A stretch of DNA of 64,000 bases, taken from assembly GCA_964036295.1 (NCBI GenBank), contig OZ038462.1:29201759-29265758 (forward strand), written 5' to 3'. Below the pieces are notes generated by a model that was given only the letters and a program-made list of their open reading frames with translations, was not told the origin of the DNA and searched no databases. Both the position numbers and the translations under genes were made by a program. The DNA comes from Plumapathes pennacea (taxonomy: Eukaryota; Cnidaria; Anthozoa; Antipatharia; Myriopathidae). This document shows positions 9,462-20,965 of the stretch, piece after piece; position 1 is the first letter of the stretch; each line of letters opens with the position of its first letter.

Positions 9462-12266
9462 TCACACATTAGGCATGTTTTCATAATCATCGTCTCCACT
9501 TTTCCTTGTGTGTTCAACGTTCTCATAAGGAGAGAGCAGACGATCATCTTCATTGGCTGCTCCTGCCGCTTTAATGTGCTCACGGCTGGCTTCAGACAAT
9601 GACGCGTACGTCATAACAGACGGCTCCCAGCGGTTCTCACCCAGTGCCTGGTACAAAGCTGGAGCAGCCCTGGCGACAGGCTCCTGGTGATCTCTGTTCG
9701 TGCCATCGTTCTCGTCAGGTTCTCTCGTGACCTTCATTTGCATTGCGTCATCGTCGCGTTCTTCGTTCATCTTGCTCTTTCTTCTCAGTCGTAATACCAG
9801 GAATACAATCACAGCCAGTAGAATTAACGTCACACAAGTGAAAGGGATCGCCACAATGATGACGTCACTGCAGAGCCCAGTGCTATTCACTGGAGTTTCT
9901 GAGGAGACTGAAACAGATAGAATGAAAAAATAAACATCAATTTACTTTATATAGTGTATATCGCTGTCAATCAGCATCTCAGGAACTGTGAAAAATTGAC
10001 CGTTTGTTGATTTGGTAAAGCATTACACATTAATTTGCCGCTTATAGTCGTTTACTGGAGGTCAGAAACAATTTTCCAACACTGCGTCTTCCATCTTGTT
10101 GCACTGGTTATATTTGTAGTTCCGTGGTCCTCCTCGTTAAACCAATGTTGTCTCAGTACTCACCATCCTCCTGATGTCCTCCTAGCGTAATGCTTTTTGT
10201 AAAAGTCTTGTATGACGTAACTAAATCAAATAAACAAAAAGAGACGCATTACGTGATGTATGATAATGATGTGATCATGTCACACATGCTCTTCTTAAAT
10301 TGCATTTTCACCTTTTTCTGTAGTTTGGCGGGTTGGTTTGGCTTTCGTATCTGATTTTTCACTAGATGACGTCACAGTTTGCTTTGTGTAGTGTTTCGTG
10401 TAGAAACCACATATGACGTAACTACATGAAATAAACAAAGACAGACGCATTAAGCGATTATGATAATAAAATGCTGCCCATGTCACACATGCTCTTTAAA
10501 CATGAATTGCTTCTTTACCTTTTCTTGTAGTTGGGCGGGTTTCGGCTGTCTTCTCTGATTTTCCACTAGATGACGTCACATTTTGCTGGGCAGTCATTGC
10601 TGGAAGAGCGGGATGGGTCCAACAATTCTCTGGGCAATTTGCTGAATTAACTGATAAAATATAAATTAAAGAAATATGAGCAGTCAAAAATAAAGAAATG
10701 ACAACAGAATAAGACGTAATGAAAACGTTGGCTCCCTTCTATACTTCCCAAATTTTGCATCGAATTGGGTGCAAAAATTAGGTAAAAATTACCTTCGAAG
10801 GTCTAAACGTATGTCTAGTGTGAGCACTGAAACTCGGTGAGCCCTGTAAATTTCATGAACAACCTTAAGACTAAACTCTGTGCCATCCTGTATCAAAACT
10901 AATGATTCTTTTTGTTTCTTTGGATGTCCTCCTTCTCTCTTTCCAATCTCCCTAACTATTTTTTTCATTATTCTATCAATGTTTCATTTACCCATTACAG
11001 AGATTATGTGATTTAGTAAGCGGTTTTGTCGAACACTCCCATAAAATATGTTTGATCGGCAGGCTTCGCTATCAAACCTCATTGAATTACAGTTGTATTA
11101 TGTACTCTTCCGTCAGTAATAACATGCATACAATAATTTCTGCATTTTGATTGGCTGAGCGCACGTCAATTTATCCCAAACAGTGCAAAAATGTGTAATT
11201 AACAGTGCAGAAATGTGAAATTAACAGTGCAGAAACTTGAAATTGAAAATTGCCGATAACTGGCGCGCGTATTCGCGGCAAAGCCAAACAAAACAGAAAG
11301 CGTTTTCATTCCTCAGGACGATTCCGATTCTGTTTTGAGAAAACAAAGTTCTTGAGACACTTGTGAATTGTAACAAAATTGAAAAAAGATTGCTCGACGA
11401 AAATTATTGTATGCATGTTATTAACAAGTAATCACATGATTTCTCGTGCACAAATTGCACTCGCGCGGCGCTCGTGCAATTTTGTGGTCTTTGAAAATGT
11501 ACTCGTGCTCATTTATTCCAAATTGCACTCGAAATCACGCGATTACCTATACTAACAGTTCCACAGTCATTTGGTCGTTCCCACAGACAACCCCCTTACA
11601 CTTATTTTATGACTATGGGCCTTTTCTTTCTTTGTCAATCTCATTGCATTACTAACTCACCCGTTGTTACGTTTTCACAGATGGAAGCCCGATGCAAGTC
11701 CTTTTTCACATTGTTGAACTTCCCATAATATCCTGACCGCCGGCTTCCTGCTGTCTCGGCCACATTTCGCAGTTGATATTTATTTTTAGGTCGGTTTGGT
11801 TGCCAGTGATTGATGGTCAGCGGCTTTCCACTCACCCAGGTCCAGTTTCCAGTGCTAACATTTTTGTACAAACCGATGTGCCACTTGTCCAAAAATTTCG
11901 CAAATTTCGATTTCCTCTCAATTACATTCTTGATAAACTCCCACTCATCATCAGTTTCCATGGAGACCAGATCCTGACCAGACCTTTTACACGATTCTCT
12001 GTTTTCATCCCATGTTGCTCGATTCCTGGTGTAAGTGTAGCAAGAGCAAGTTGTGCGAGCTTCTATAACAAATCATTAGATTCAAAACCTTGATTTTAAG
12101 GCTCCTTAAAAGTTTGAATAGTACAGTGCATTTCTGCATAAACCGGACGACAATTCGCTGACATTTTCAGCTCCCTAAATATTGTTCATTTACCAATGAA
12201 AGAGGGTGCCAAAATCACACAAATTAATAATGCTGAAAAATCTTCCAATGCGCGGAAAGGCCCCAT
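9462..12266 (-). CDS. Gene D: C-type lectin membrane receptor with four tyrosine motifs
   Basis: Four exons join in frame to 350 aa: 12266-12194 (signal peptide, MGPFRALEDFSALLICVILA), 12062-11661 (CTLD), 10650-10519 (stalk), 9907-9462 (TM and tail). All introns are phase 1. The CTLD (residues 25-158) shows CSCY, an ESC cysteine, LVSMET, EWEFI, WHIGL, WTWVSG and a closing SICE cysteine. The calcium-site positions are degenerate (QPNRP; FNN in place of WND). The stalk holds the CPENC pair and TSSS runs. TM is about residues 217-243, followed by RLRRKSK. The tail has Y288 (ALYQAL), Y303 (MTYASL), Y330 (SPYENV, fits the ITIM consensus) and Y344 (DYENM, a PI3K-type YxxM). A second stalk-like exon (about 10390-10317) is a partial duplicate of exon 3. 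Ligand unknown; signalling is inferred. Confidence 0.85.
11118..11550. mobile_element. Copy of the TGCAGAAAT palindromic repeat
   Basis: Closely matches 33116-33480 (ACATGCATACAATAATTTC, GGCTGAGCGCACGTCAATTT, tandem TTAACAGTGCAGAAATGTG units). Unlike that copy, its right end is not a long inverted copy of its left end. It lies in the intron between CTLD and stalk exons of gene D. Confidence 0.65.
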
Positions 12267-12309
12267 TGCTTATTTCAGGACTATCTGTGAACTAACCAAA
12301 TCAGAACAG

Positions 12310-13890
12310 AATGAGAGTTTCCCAGTATTCCAGAGTCACCAGTATTCCACTTCAGTTGGCACTACAGTGTACTGAAACTGCTATCGAACGCCACACTACC
12401 AAACTACCCTTACCGACAAAAAACGTCATGGAGTTACTAACTCTATGCTTGACTTCCACGTACTTCCAGTACAACGGAAAACACTACCGACAACTACACG
12501 GAACAGCAATGGGTTCACCGGTCTCTGTTATTGTAGCAGAAATTGTGATGCAACACATCGAAGAACGCGCCCTTGCAACCTACGAACAAACGCTGCCTAT
12601 CTGGCTACGATACGTCGACGACACGTTTACTGCTGTACACAAAGACGACATTGACTCCTTCCACAAACACCTGAACGACCAAAACCCTGACATACAGTTC
12701 ACTAAGGAAATCGAAGACAACGGAAAACTTCCGTTCTTAGATTGCCTCGTGAGCCACGACAACGACAGGCTACGAACAACAGTCTACAGAAAACCAACGC
12801 ACACTGACAGACTACTTGACCAGACTTCTTACAACCCTACTTCACACAAGGCTACCACGATCAAAACGCTGACGAAACGAGCGCAATTACTTTGTGACTC
12901 TCCCGACGACTTACTTAACGAAACCCGACACCTGGAACGCGTTTTCCAGAAGAACGACTACGACCTAACTTTGTCAAACGCAACACTCACAAGAACACCG
13001 CACCCAACGAGACTACCGACAACGAAACCACTGACGACACAACTCCATTGACCTTGGCCACACTACCGTACATCAGAGGCACCTCTGAGACGATAGCACG
13101 TATTCTATGACCCTACAACATCCGGGTAGCCCACAAACCCATCACGACTCTACGCGACTTACTGACCAACGTAAAGGACAAAGACGAACCCATCAACAGA
13201 CAGGGAACAGTATACAGAATATCTTGTACTGACTGCAAAGCCACCTACATTGGTGAAACTGGCAGAAACCTCAACACGAGACTTACTGAACACAAACGAG
13301 CTACCAGAAACGGCGACATCAGAAATCACATTTCTGAACACCACCGACAGACTAAACACGACATCAACTGGGACTCTGCTGAATGCATCAGCCACAGTAC
13401 CAACTACTACCAACGACTTACACTGGAAAGCTGGTACACAAACTTAGAACGGAAACCTCTCAACAGATGCCAACAATTACCGGCACCTTACAAACGACTG
13501 ATAGATGACATCAAACGCAACCGAACGAACAATAGACTAATCAACAGGACAAAAGAACATCTTTTGATCGTGGTAGCCTTTAGAGGGCCACACGTTTATT
13601 AGCTCTGCTATTATGTGCTACCCTCGTTAAATAAAGACATTACTTACTTACTTACTTACTTACATCAACTGACATCAACAACATCAACACAACCAAGCCG
13701 ACTCGACCAACCATAGGCCGACATAACGGACCAATCACTTCTACGACCAGAGACATATATACCGCCATCTGACGAATACTTTTCACTTGACTCTGAAGAT
13801 GACTTCCGCTCAGGTAGTCGAAACGTCAGTCACCAACAACAGTCTTTCTGGAGACTACTCTAACCCGGACGATCACAACCAACCTACAAT
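12310..13890 (+). mobile_element. Penelope-like element: reverse transcriptase plus GIY-YIG endonuclease, decayed
   Basis: The RT frame (12311-13051) starts in the middle of the fingers/palm (VTSIPLQLAL), then has HGTAMGSPVS and the catalytic box RYVDDTF, with the Penelope-type tail LPFLDCLV and VYRKPTHTDR. A downstream frame (about 13055-13560) gives the linker and a GIY-YIG nuclease: GTVYRISC, TYIGETGRNL and RLTEHKRA, with the later LESWYTNLE. RT and nuclease are separated by a frameshift near 13030 and a stop near 13109, so the copy is dead. The 5' end is truncated. The left border (12310) falls exactly where homology between the gene D leader and the 14504-14550 leader ends, so the element removed or displaced the D promoter. 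A non-LTR tail is nested at 13557-13663. Confidence 0.9.
13557..13663 (+). mobile_element. 3' tail of a non-LTR retrotransposon or SINE with (ACTT)n end
   Basis: A short insert ending AATAAAGACATTACTTACTT with repeated ACTT units lies inside the 3' part of the Penelope-like element and interrupts otherwise continuous CATCAAC-rich sequence. Such short-unit tails are typical of LINE/SINE 3' ends. Confidence 0.5.
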
Positions 13891-13952
13891 TTTGTCTGTG
13901 ATAACAATGACGGGCAGTCGTTGACTTTGTCATTTCTGTACTTATCAAAGTT

Positions 13953-14259
13953 AAGGTGAAGTAATACGGGCAACATTTTCTTGCAACTTGTCGTGCAACA
14001 AAGTTGCGTAGCAAGTTGCGGCCCGTTGTTGCACGTATTACTACCTACGCACGAAACTTGTTCTGCAAAAAAACTTCGTGTTGCGAGTTGCGGCAACACG
14101 TTGCAAAAAGTAGAAACCAAGTCTACTTTTTGTAACATGTTGCCAGAACTCGCAACACGAAATTTTGTTGCGTGCGTAGGTAGTAATTAAGTGCAACATA
14201 GGCCGCAACTTTGTTGCACGACAAGTTGCAAGAAAATGTTGCCCGTATTACTTCACCTT
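13953..14259. mobile_element. Foldback MITE, about 307 bp, almost entirely palindromic
   Basis: Begins AAGGTGAAGTAATACGGGCA and ends with the inverse TGCCCGTATTACTTCACCTT. Further inverted pairs follow inward (CAACTTGTCGTGCAACAAAG with its inverse; TACCTACGCACG with CGTGCGTAGGTA; GTAGAAACC near the axis at about 14118). No coding potential. Confidence 0.85.
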
Positions 14260-14430
14260 TAGTAACCGTTCATTATTTTCTCGATTGGCTGACGCGATTG
14301 GACACGACGGCAGAGTTGCTTTCATTGGCGAAACACAGCATTTCGAGTTGAATCTTTCATTGAAGACCTCAGCACAGTCGCATAAGACAATCTAGTAAGA
14401 ACTGCATTACCTGACGATAGTTTCACTTAC

Positions 14431-14503
14431 CAATTACAGAGGGTTCCTCAATAACACAAATTAATAATGCTGAGAAAACTTCCAATGCGCGGAAAGGTCT
14501 CAT
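14431..14503 (-). CDS. Orphan signal-peptide exon, alternative first exon of gene D or relic
   Basis: 73 nt from ATG (14503) to a GT donor (CTGTAATTG|GTAAGT, 14431/14430), coding MRPFRALEVFSALLICVIEE. Length and phase (1) are identical to exon 1 of D and E. It could splice directly to the CTLD exon of D at 12062, skipping the exon 1 whose promoter was hit by the Penelope-like insertion. Alternatively it is the remnant of another gene copy. Confidence 0.6.
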
Positions 14504-14554
14504 TGCTTCTTCTTCGACCGCCTCAGTGAACCAACCGAATCAGAACAGTCCGTG

Positions 14555-14592
14555 ACTTGAGAAACCGAAAGTAAGCAGGAACTGACGTCATG
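14555..14592 (-). promoter_or_regulatory. ISRE-like and CRE motifs upstream of the orphan exon
   Basis: GAGAAACCGAAAGT (14559-14572) fits the GAAANNGAAA core bound by IRF transcription factors. TGACGTCA at 14583-14590 is a perfect CRE. Both lie 55-90 bp upstream of the ATG at 14503, matching the arrangement at 8709-8736. Confidence 0.45.
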
Positions 14593-15919
14593 TCATGATT
14601 GCTGAGGCTTCGGATTACATTGTTTTAAGCTGGCGTTCAGCACGAAGTGCTGAAAAGCGAAGCTTCATGCGATCCAGTCAATTGGAATGTGTCCCGGTGC
14701 TGTCAACAATGGATTCCAAATATGGAAGTCGTTCTGTTCCCAATTTGGGCAGTATCGATATTACCGAAACGCAACAAAATCGAGAACGCGATCATCGAAG
14801 TAGTTTTTGCGGTGGTATTTTAAGCATCCCACCTTATTGCAGTTAAGACTGCGTCAGTCAGTCAGTCCGTCACATGACGAGCCGCACGCCTTGACAACGG
14901 CCTTTCGGTAGGAACAATTTGTCCCCACCGCCTGTGGAGTGCGGTCTGCTTGGTATGAATGACAGAGGTGTAAACTCCAAACCATTTATAGCACAATCGG
15001 TGAACCAATAATCACTTTGTCCTGAATTAGAAATTGTAATTCAGCCGGCAATCGTGCTTTGGGGTGCCTGTTTCTCACTCTATAACAGAAGTCGCGCTTA
15101 TGTATCTAACGAAAGAGCTTGACGTCCAGTAAAACAAATCTTACTAGTTTTCCGCCAGTCACAAATAATGTCATTGATTTGACTTCACTGTGCAATATTT
15201 CCTCACAAAGATTCGTGTCGAAACACGCACTGCCTGAGAACATTACAGTGGTCAGGCAGTCGCCGAAACATTCAATAAATGGTTTCTATGAATCGCAATC
15301 ACAAAGCTATAATATGTCCGTTCAATCAAAGCCTGTTAAAGTCAGCGAGCTCTTCCCTGTTATTTCACGTTATCGCGTTTTGTGACTGAATCAGCTGCTA
15401 GCAGACAATGTGCCGAATCGAAAATCAATTTTTCTAAATCCGAACTTCAAATTAGATGCTGAAGCCGTTATCAAAATCTTACAAAAGACTGTTTCAAGGC
15501 TAGTTATCAGTGAAAAATGTCCTGCGGTGTTATTCCAGTAATAGTCGATTCAATCAGGCTCATCTACATCAGGCAACTCTCAGCTGTCATGAAATCAGCA
15601 TGATAGCATCCAGTTCCTGTTTTAGGAATAAAATTACATTCGCGGGGCATTACTATTTTACGCGAGAAGGACAAGAGGCAGGATCGAGAGAGCTAGCGAA
15701 TCACTTGTGTAGTGGTATAATCAGTTGAGGGTAAGCTATTGCTATTTCAGTTAATCCGCGAGATTTATTCGGGCCGATTTCCCGTGTGTACGTTCTGGCC
15801 ACATGTTAGGTTTTGTGGCCGGATCTTGCTCTGCCATTGTTTAGCTGCAAATTTCACAATGGGTAGATATATTAGTAGACTTATGTTTCTTGAAGTATGG
15901 CTCATAGCTTTAAAAATTA
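14593..15919. other. No gene recognised; old repeat sequence
   Basis: Several short frames are present, none recognised. The part 15160-15260 (TTGACTTCACTGTGCAATAT ... GTGGTCAGGCAG) is an inverted, diverged copy of 18247-18350. Confidence 0.45.
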
Positions 15920-17641
15920 TCCCCGAACGAAGTGAGGGAAATAATCACGACGCTAATGCAGCAAAATCGTATCATTTGAAAACTCCAAGCGTGTCGCCAT
16001 CTCGAAATTTAATGTTCGTGTGTGTGTGGGGTACGACTCGTCCCCAGGGCCATCCACGTTGAGCGACCACTGCGAGGTTACATCGGCAGCTTAACTGTAA
16101 ACCGCCATTTTCTTAGTGACATGCGGTAGCTGTAAGAGTACGAACGGAAGTGATTTTGTACAATAAGATGCAGATACAAGGCCAAGCAGTTCGACGGACG
16201 GCTGTAATTTGCCCGGATATTTTGCCGGTGTATGGGAGGCAAGCTTACTAGCCGTGAAACGGATTCTTAAAGGCACAACTGGTCGACCTGAACACAATCC
16301 CAGACGCCAGTACTGTGTTAAAACGCAGACACTTCTTCAGAAAGAAATAGCAAAATACAGTTGGTGGAAATCGAACAATCATCGTGGCAAATTTCACCTT
16401 TTACAATAACAGGAATGTAGTTTTCAGAATCCAAGTTTGACAAGATGACGACACACAATACAATGGAAAGTGGAATTTTCGTACTGTATAAGGACTGCTC
16501 TATACAGTGTACTTTGAAATCATTGAAGACGTAAACAATGGTGTTTTGGGTTTTGTTTCCTTTGCTGGAAAAGAGCTAAAGCTATGGCTTTCAGGAACCG
16601 GTGAGTTTTGAAAATTTACATCAATTAACGTACAACGCTTTTGTTAAATGACGGTCGTGTTATCATTATGGTATTTCAACAATTGCCGTATATTTTGTCG
16701 TTTGATGCCACGGGAACTGTGATGAAGGCCAAGTAGGATTATACTGTGATCTTTTCGCTAGTTTTCAAAGCTATTTCAGAGTGCCTTCGTGCAAGATTGT
16801 GTCATCCGATTCCTGACATATTTGCATAATTTCACTGACAGTCTGACACATGCTGTGAAGTTTTGTCGCCGCGTTTGTTGGCACACTGTATTCAAGGATA
16901 AAATGTAACCGGGTTAAAATGCTTTTGCTTTTTGAAGGCTATTAAAGTAGAAAATATCCGGCCACTGCTTTCCAAATTAAACAATTACAGTCTATTGTAT
17001 ATTATTGTCTACTAGCGGGACCCCGTATTAAAAAGATACTCGCTCAACACAATCGAACTTTGTATTATTTAGTGACCGGGTTTGCTCGCTCAATACAATC
17101 GGACCTTGTATTATTTAGTGACTTGATTTCTTTTTTCTGTCAAAGATTTTAAAATCGTCAAACGCAGTTTGAAAAGTTGTTGTGTTCAAAATTGAATACC
17201 TGCCAAAATTCACACGGTCCCGAGACTTCGAAAGCGTGTAAACAAGCGACTCGCTTTGACGGCTCTAAATTTTGTCACACTCGAAGAAGCGTATTAAACT
17301 TATAAAGTAAAAAAAAAAAAAAAAAAATTCGGTTTCCAAGATCGACTTTGCTTGGCTTTCAAGCCTCGGGAGTATTCTGTAGTTGCGTGTAAATGTTGTC
17401 TCAGCGAATTTTGAAGTTCAGCTTAGTGTCTACGAAAATTGCAGACTGTGCACGTTGTCTGAACTAAACCAGACTGCTGTGCGAAAAAGATTTTTTTTAG
17501 CGGCCGACTGGTGACGTCGCTACACAGCCGTGGTTTGCAAAAAAAATTTTAAATAATCTCCGAACCGAAAATAAACAAGAATCCCGCTTTCCGAAAACCC
17601 ACTACTGAGCGAGGGGATATCTGCGATTATCGTATTTCTAG
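15920..17641 (+). mobile_element. Helitron-like non-autonomous repeat, full-length copy (about 1.7 kb)
   Basis: Starts TCCCCGAACGAAGTGAGGG and ends GCGATTATCGTATTTCTAG. The same start recurs at 41790, 42872 and 44612, and the same end at 8534, 44552, 45873 and 46515. A 5' TC, a 3' CTAG followed by T, and the absence of terminal inverted repeats or obvious target duplications suit a Helitron. It carries a short degenerate ORF (16209-16409, with NPRRQYCVKTQTLLQKEIAK) that recurs in the other copies and resembles the basic start of the ORF at 44818. Class is inferred; no transposase is present. A strong 3' hairpin is not obvious. Confidence 0.65.
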
Positions 17642-19518
17642 TATGTTGAAGTGATTGTGGCTCTTTTTGTGTGACGGCCAGATCCGTTCAATCGGTGGTT
17701 TTGAGCGAACCATATTACTGCGAGATCACCTCGCGAACGAAGCCCAGGGTACTTGTCAAAGGTCTAGCCCTCGGCCCGCGTATAGTATTATCTGATCACA
17801 ACATGGTTACTTGTAAACTCGCGCAGGCCCAAAGGTTTATATAGTCATAGCGAAAGATTAAGTTTAATTTTCACTGATTGATGTTTAGACATTGCAGGCA
17901 GCTTTATGGAATGTATTTTACTCATTGCGGCAAATGGAATGGTTCAAAGCTAAATTAAGCTTTGATAGGAGAACACAAGACAAAACTCCGGGCAGACTCA
18001 CACAGAAAGTACAAGAGCATTAACTCGTACATGGTCGTATTGATCAAAGGATCAATTAAAGGGCGAAGTATTTATAGTTTGATTGAAGTTTTTGTCGAGA
18101 ACTCTACTGGTGTTTTCAGTGGTGTTTGGGGGCCGTTGAGTTGAACCGCAACCTTGTGCGAAAAAAAGGAAACACCTTGGTTTTCAGCCGGCTACTATTA
18201 CTGCGAAATACTATAATTTCGGATATATATTTTACGACTTCGGTTATTACCTGACCCGGCAGAATCTTAGTGCTGCAATGTTCTGAGGAAGTGTGTGTTT
18301 TGGCACGAATCTTTGTAAAGGAACATTGTATGGTAGTGAAGTCAAATTCAGGCAAAATAGCTTATATAGCCGTCCAGTTTCAGCAGTCTTCTTGTCGTTG
18401 CGATCGTAACTCAAACAAAACAAGTAAGATCTCGCCTGTGCGAAAACATCTCGGCTTTTTTTGTCGGCAGCAACTGACGCCCAATAGCCGACAAAACTAA
18501 CTCCCCGCGCAAAGCACGAGAGCACAGGAGTTTGGTTAACCTTTTTTTATTTTTGTAATCCAGTGGCTAATAAATAAATAAAGCAAAATGAAATGAAATG
18601 AAGACATTTCAAACCGGCGTTACGCGAACAGGAAGCTGTCACTCTCTAACGTGCATGTGCCAAAAACCCTAAACCGCAGTTATGTTGTTCCTTTTTGAGG
18701 AAGGAAGTTCACGAGCAGGCAATATTTCTTTCGTATTCCGCTGAACAGGGTAGTTTTTCAGGGTTCTCTGTAAATAACAATTTACACTTTAGCCGGACTT
18801 GTTCGATCCTTACTGTTCATGCTTATCAGGCATTTCGGCCAGGCCAAAAGTTTGTAACCGTTGATCGTGTAGGGCATGGATGGCGCGCGCCTACCATTTC
18901 GAAACACGTACTATTGAAGGAACTTTCACCTTCATAGAGCAACCGCGTTACTATGCCCCTGATGAGAATAGCGCGGTTGCTTCGACGGACAAACCTCAAA
19001 TGATGGTCATTAGTTCGACACACTTTTTAGAGCGCTCTTTCCTACACCACCCGTTTAACTTCCACTTTTATTAATTGCTTGTGACGACACAAGCTTTAAA
19101 ATGGAACGATTTTTTTTATTTTTTTATTTTTCTGGGTTACAAATCTCCATGTGGTGATTGGTTTATATTATCATGTGATTTGTGATAACGTTGTGATCAA
19201 GTGACTTGGCGGGCGAGCAGTTTCGCCATTTTGAAGACAGCATGTTGCTTGCCTTAGTTGGCTCTGTGGATTATTTTATGGACCACTCATCTTACTTACA
19301 AACGCATACGCCGGCTGCGGTAGACCCACACTAAATTTCATTGAGCGGTTTTGGCTTGGGTCGGTCCGTTCAGCCTCAAAAGCCATATTGAAAGCAAATG
19401 CAATGAACTTGTCAATGAACTGCATAACTATGCACAACTGTACAGAAATGTACGAAGAATCTGATATCCAGAACCTTGAGAACTTGAAGAAACAAGCTGA
19501 ACGAAGGCGCTCGAGATA
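17642..19518. other. No gene recognised; repeats
   Basis: Contains the inverted copy (18247-18350) of the sequence at 15160-15260 and an AAATGAAATGAA simple repeat near 18587. The 19081-19250 stretch resembles 41160-41240 (TTACAAATC..ACGGTGATTGGTT, TGTGATGACGT). No supported coding sequence. Confidence 0.45.
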
Positions 19519-19522
19519 CAAA

Positions 19523-20440
19523 TGTTACGGAAGAGATTTTGATTAAATATTAGTTGATTAATAGTTACGATCTAATACGATTAATATTCATAATTTTAAG
19601 GACGTGGTTTAATATTTTACTTTTCAAATTGATTCTTTTAGTGTGTGAACGGTCCACGGTCGGAACAATGCTTTAGCATTATGGGCATATCTATAAATCC
19701 GATCGGCCAAATCTTACCTGGCCTGACTAATTGAGTTTTGACCTGATCGACCAATGCAAGCCTGGACCGAATTTAATTAAGTGTACTGGCCTTTGTTGTA
19801 GTGTACAATTCTTTTGTTATTAATCGTCCGCTTATGCAACTAAGTATTGTTCAAAGGTCTCATTGTTCAAACAAAGTGCGCTGTCTTTAATCCCCTTAAT
19901 TAAGTTGTTTACGACAAAGTTGTACTCTCACTTTGAGGGCGGAGTTTAGTTTAAAGCTCCAAAACCCTTACGTAATGTTATCTGGTCAATTTTGTTGACT
20001 ACGCAACTTAAGTTGTCAAGGACTTTTTATATCTCTTACAACTTAAGACTTTAGTATTTTTATATCAAGTGGTACTGCGCTCGTCAGACTTTAAGTAGGG
20101 CACTCTGTTAGTTTAGCAAGTGAACTCTGCCTATTCGTAAACTATGGAAGTTTGAGTTAGCTGACGGAGCGCGTCTCTTTACATTTACTTTTCAGTCGCT
20201 ATGTAGTGACGTACCACTTGTCTCCTCATTGGTTTTTAATTTTGATGGACAGCTAATTAGAGTTAGAGTTAGCGTCCGTACTTAAGGGCGCGCACACCTA
20301 GTTTTGCCAGAGAGAACCAAACCCAGACCTGTAACATTAAGTGTGAAGACTTGTAATAAAGTCTAGAAAAGTGGGACGAGCTTGACTGGTCAGATCCTGC
20401 GTGTACCTCCGTTGCCACAGCGAGAAAACCCCTCGTATCA
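19523..20440 (+). mobile_element. Solo LTR
   Basis: 918 bp from TGTTACGGAAGAG to CCCCTCGTATCA, flanked by the 4-bp duplication CAAA (19519-19522 and 20441-20444). It contains an AATAAA signal near 20355. A 1048-bp relative in opposite orientation is at 33672-34719. No internal retroviral-type region remains, as expected after recombination between two LTRs. Confidence 0.8.
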
Positions 20441-20499
20441 CAAAGACGAGAACCTGTGTAAAGACGGCGATTCTTGACAAGCGCTTGATAGCGGATTAT

Positions 20500-20790
20500 A
20501 TGGAACTGTTTAGTATGAGGGTGAACTTGAAGGTACTTTGTATTCTTTTACTTTGTATTATTCTTGCTGATACAAGTAAAGCGTCAGAAAATCTGACTTT
20601 TGTTTGGGATCAAAGTTTCACTCTGCTGTGCATTTATGTTGTTGTTGCGACATTTTGGCTCGGTGCCATGAAGGTCAAACAATCAGTGGAACAGATGGCG
20701 TTATTATTTGAAAATTGGGAAATGGCTGAGGAAAAAGTGACCGTTGGTAGATCTCTCTTCGCTCAGTTTTATTGTATTCCCACAATGTGA
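20500..20790 (+). CDS. Hypothetical short ORF with signal peptide or TM segments
   Basis: The frame starts with a hydrophobic run (MRVNLKVLCILLLCIILADT, ATG at 20515) followed by SENLTFVWDQ and a second hydrophobic stretch (LLCIYVVVATFWLGAM), about 91 aa to the stop. Not recognised. A diverged copy of its beginning (RAVKVLCLLSED) is at 21639, and both are followed by a similar Arg/Lys-rich segment. It could be a decayed gene pair or an old repeat. Confidence 0.25.
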   Translation: MELFSMRVNLKVLCILLLCIILADTSKASENLTFVWDQSFTLLCIYVVVATFWLGAMKVKQSVEQMALLFENWEMAEEKVTVGRSLFAQFYCIPTM

Positions 20791-20805
20791 AAGAAAACCG
20801 AAGTC

Positions 20806-20965
20806 CTCCAAGACGAAGTCGTGAGCCAAGCCACGTACCCTTGAATAACCTTTCACGCATTTTGAACAAGAGTAGAAAAAGCAGGCGACTAATACGAGAA
20901 TACATTTCAAAGAATGTCCCAAAGTCGTCAAAAGTTCATGATTATACCCGAGCTTACGTACTTCA
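20806..20965 (+). repeat. First copy of a duplicated Arg/Lys-rich segment
   Basis: Reads LNKSRKSRRLIREYISKNV followed by PKSSKVHDYTRAY; the counterpart at 21785-21935 reads FNKSRKDRQAITSRIFVTEY then LEVFKSSRLISDYPS. Similarity is visible at DNA level too (GTCTTCAAAAG/GTCGTCAAAAG). Function unknown. Confidence 0.35.
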
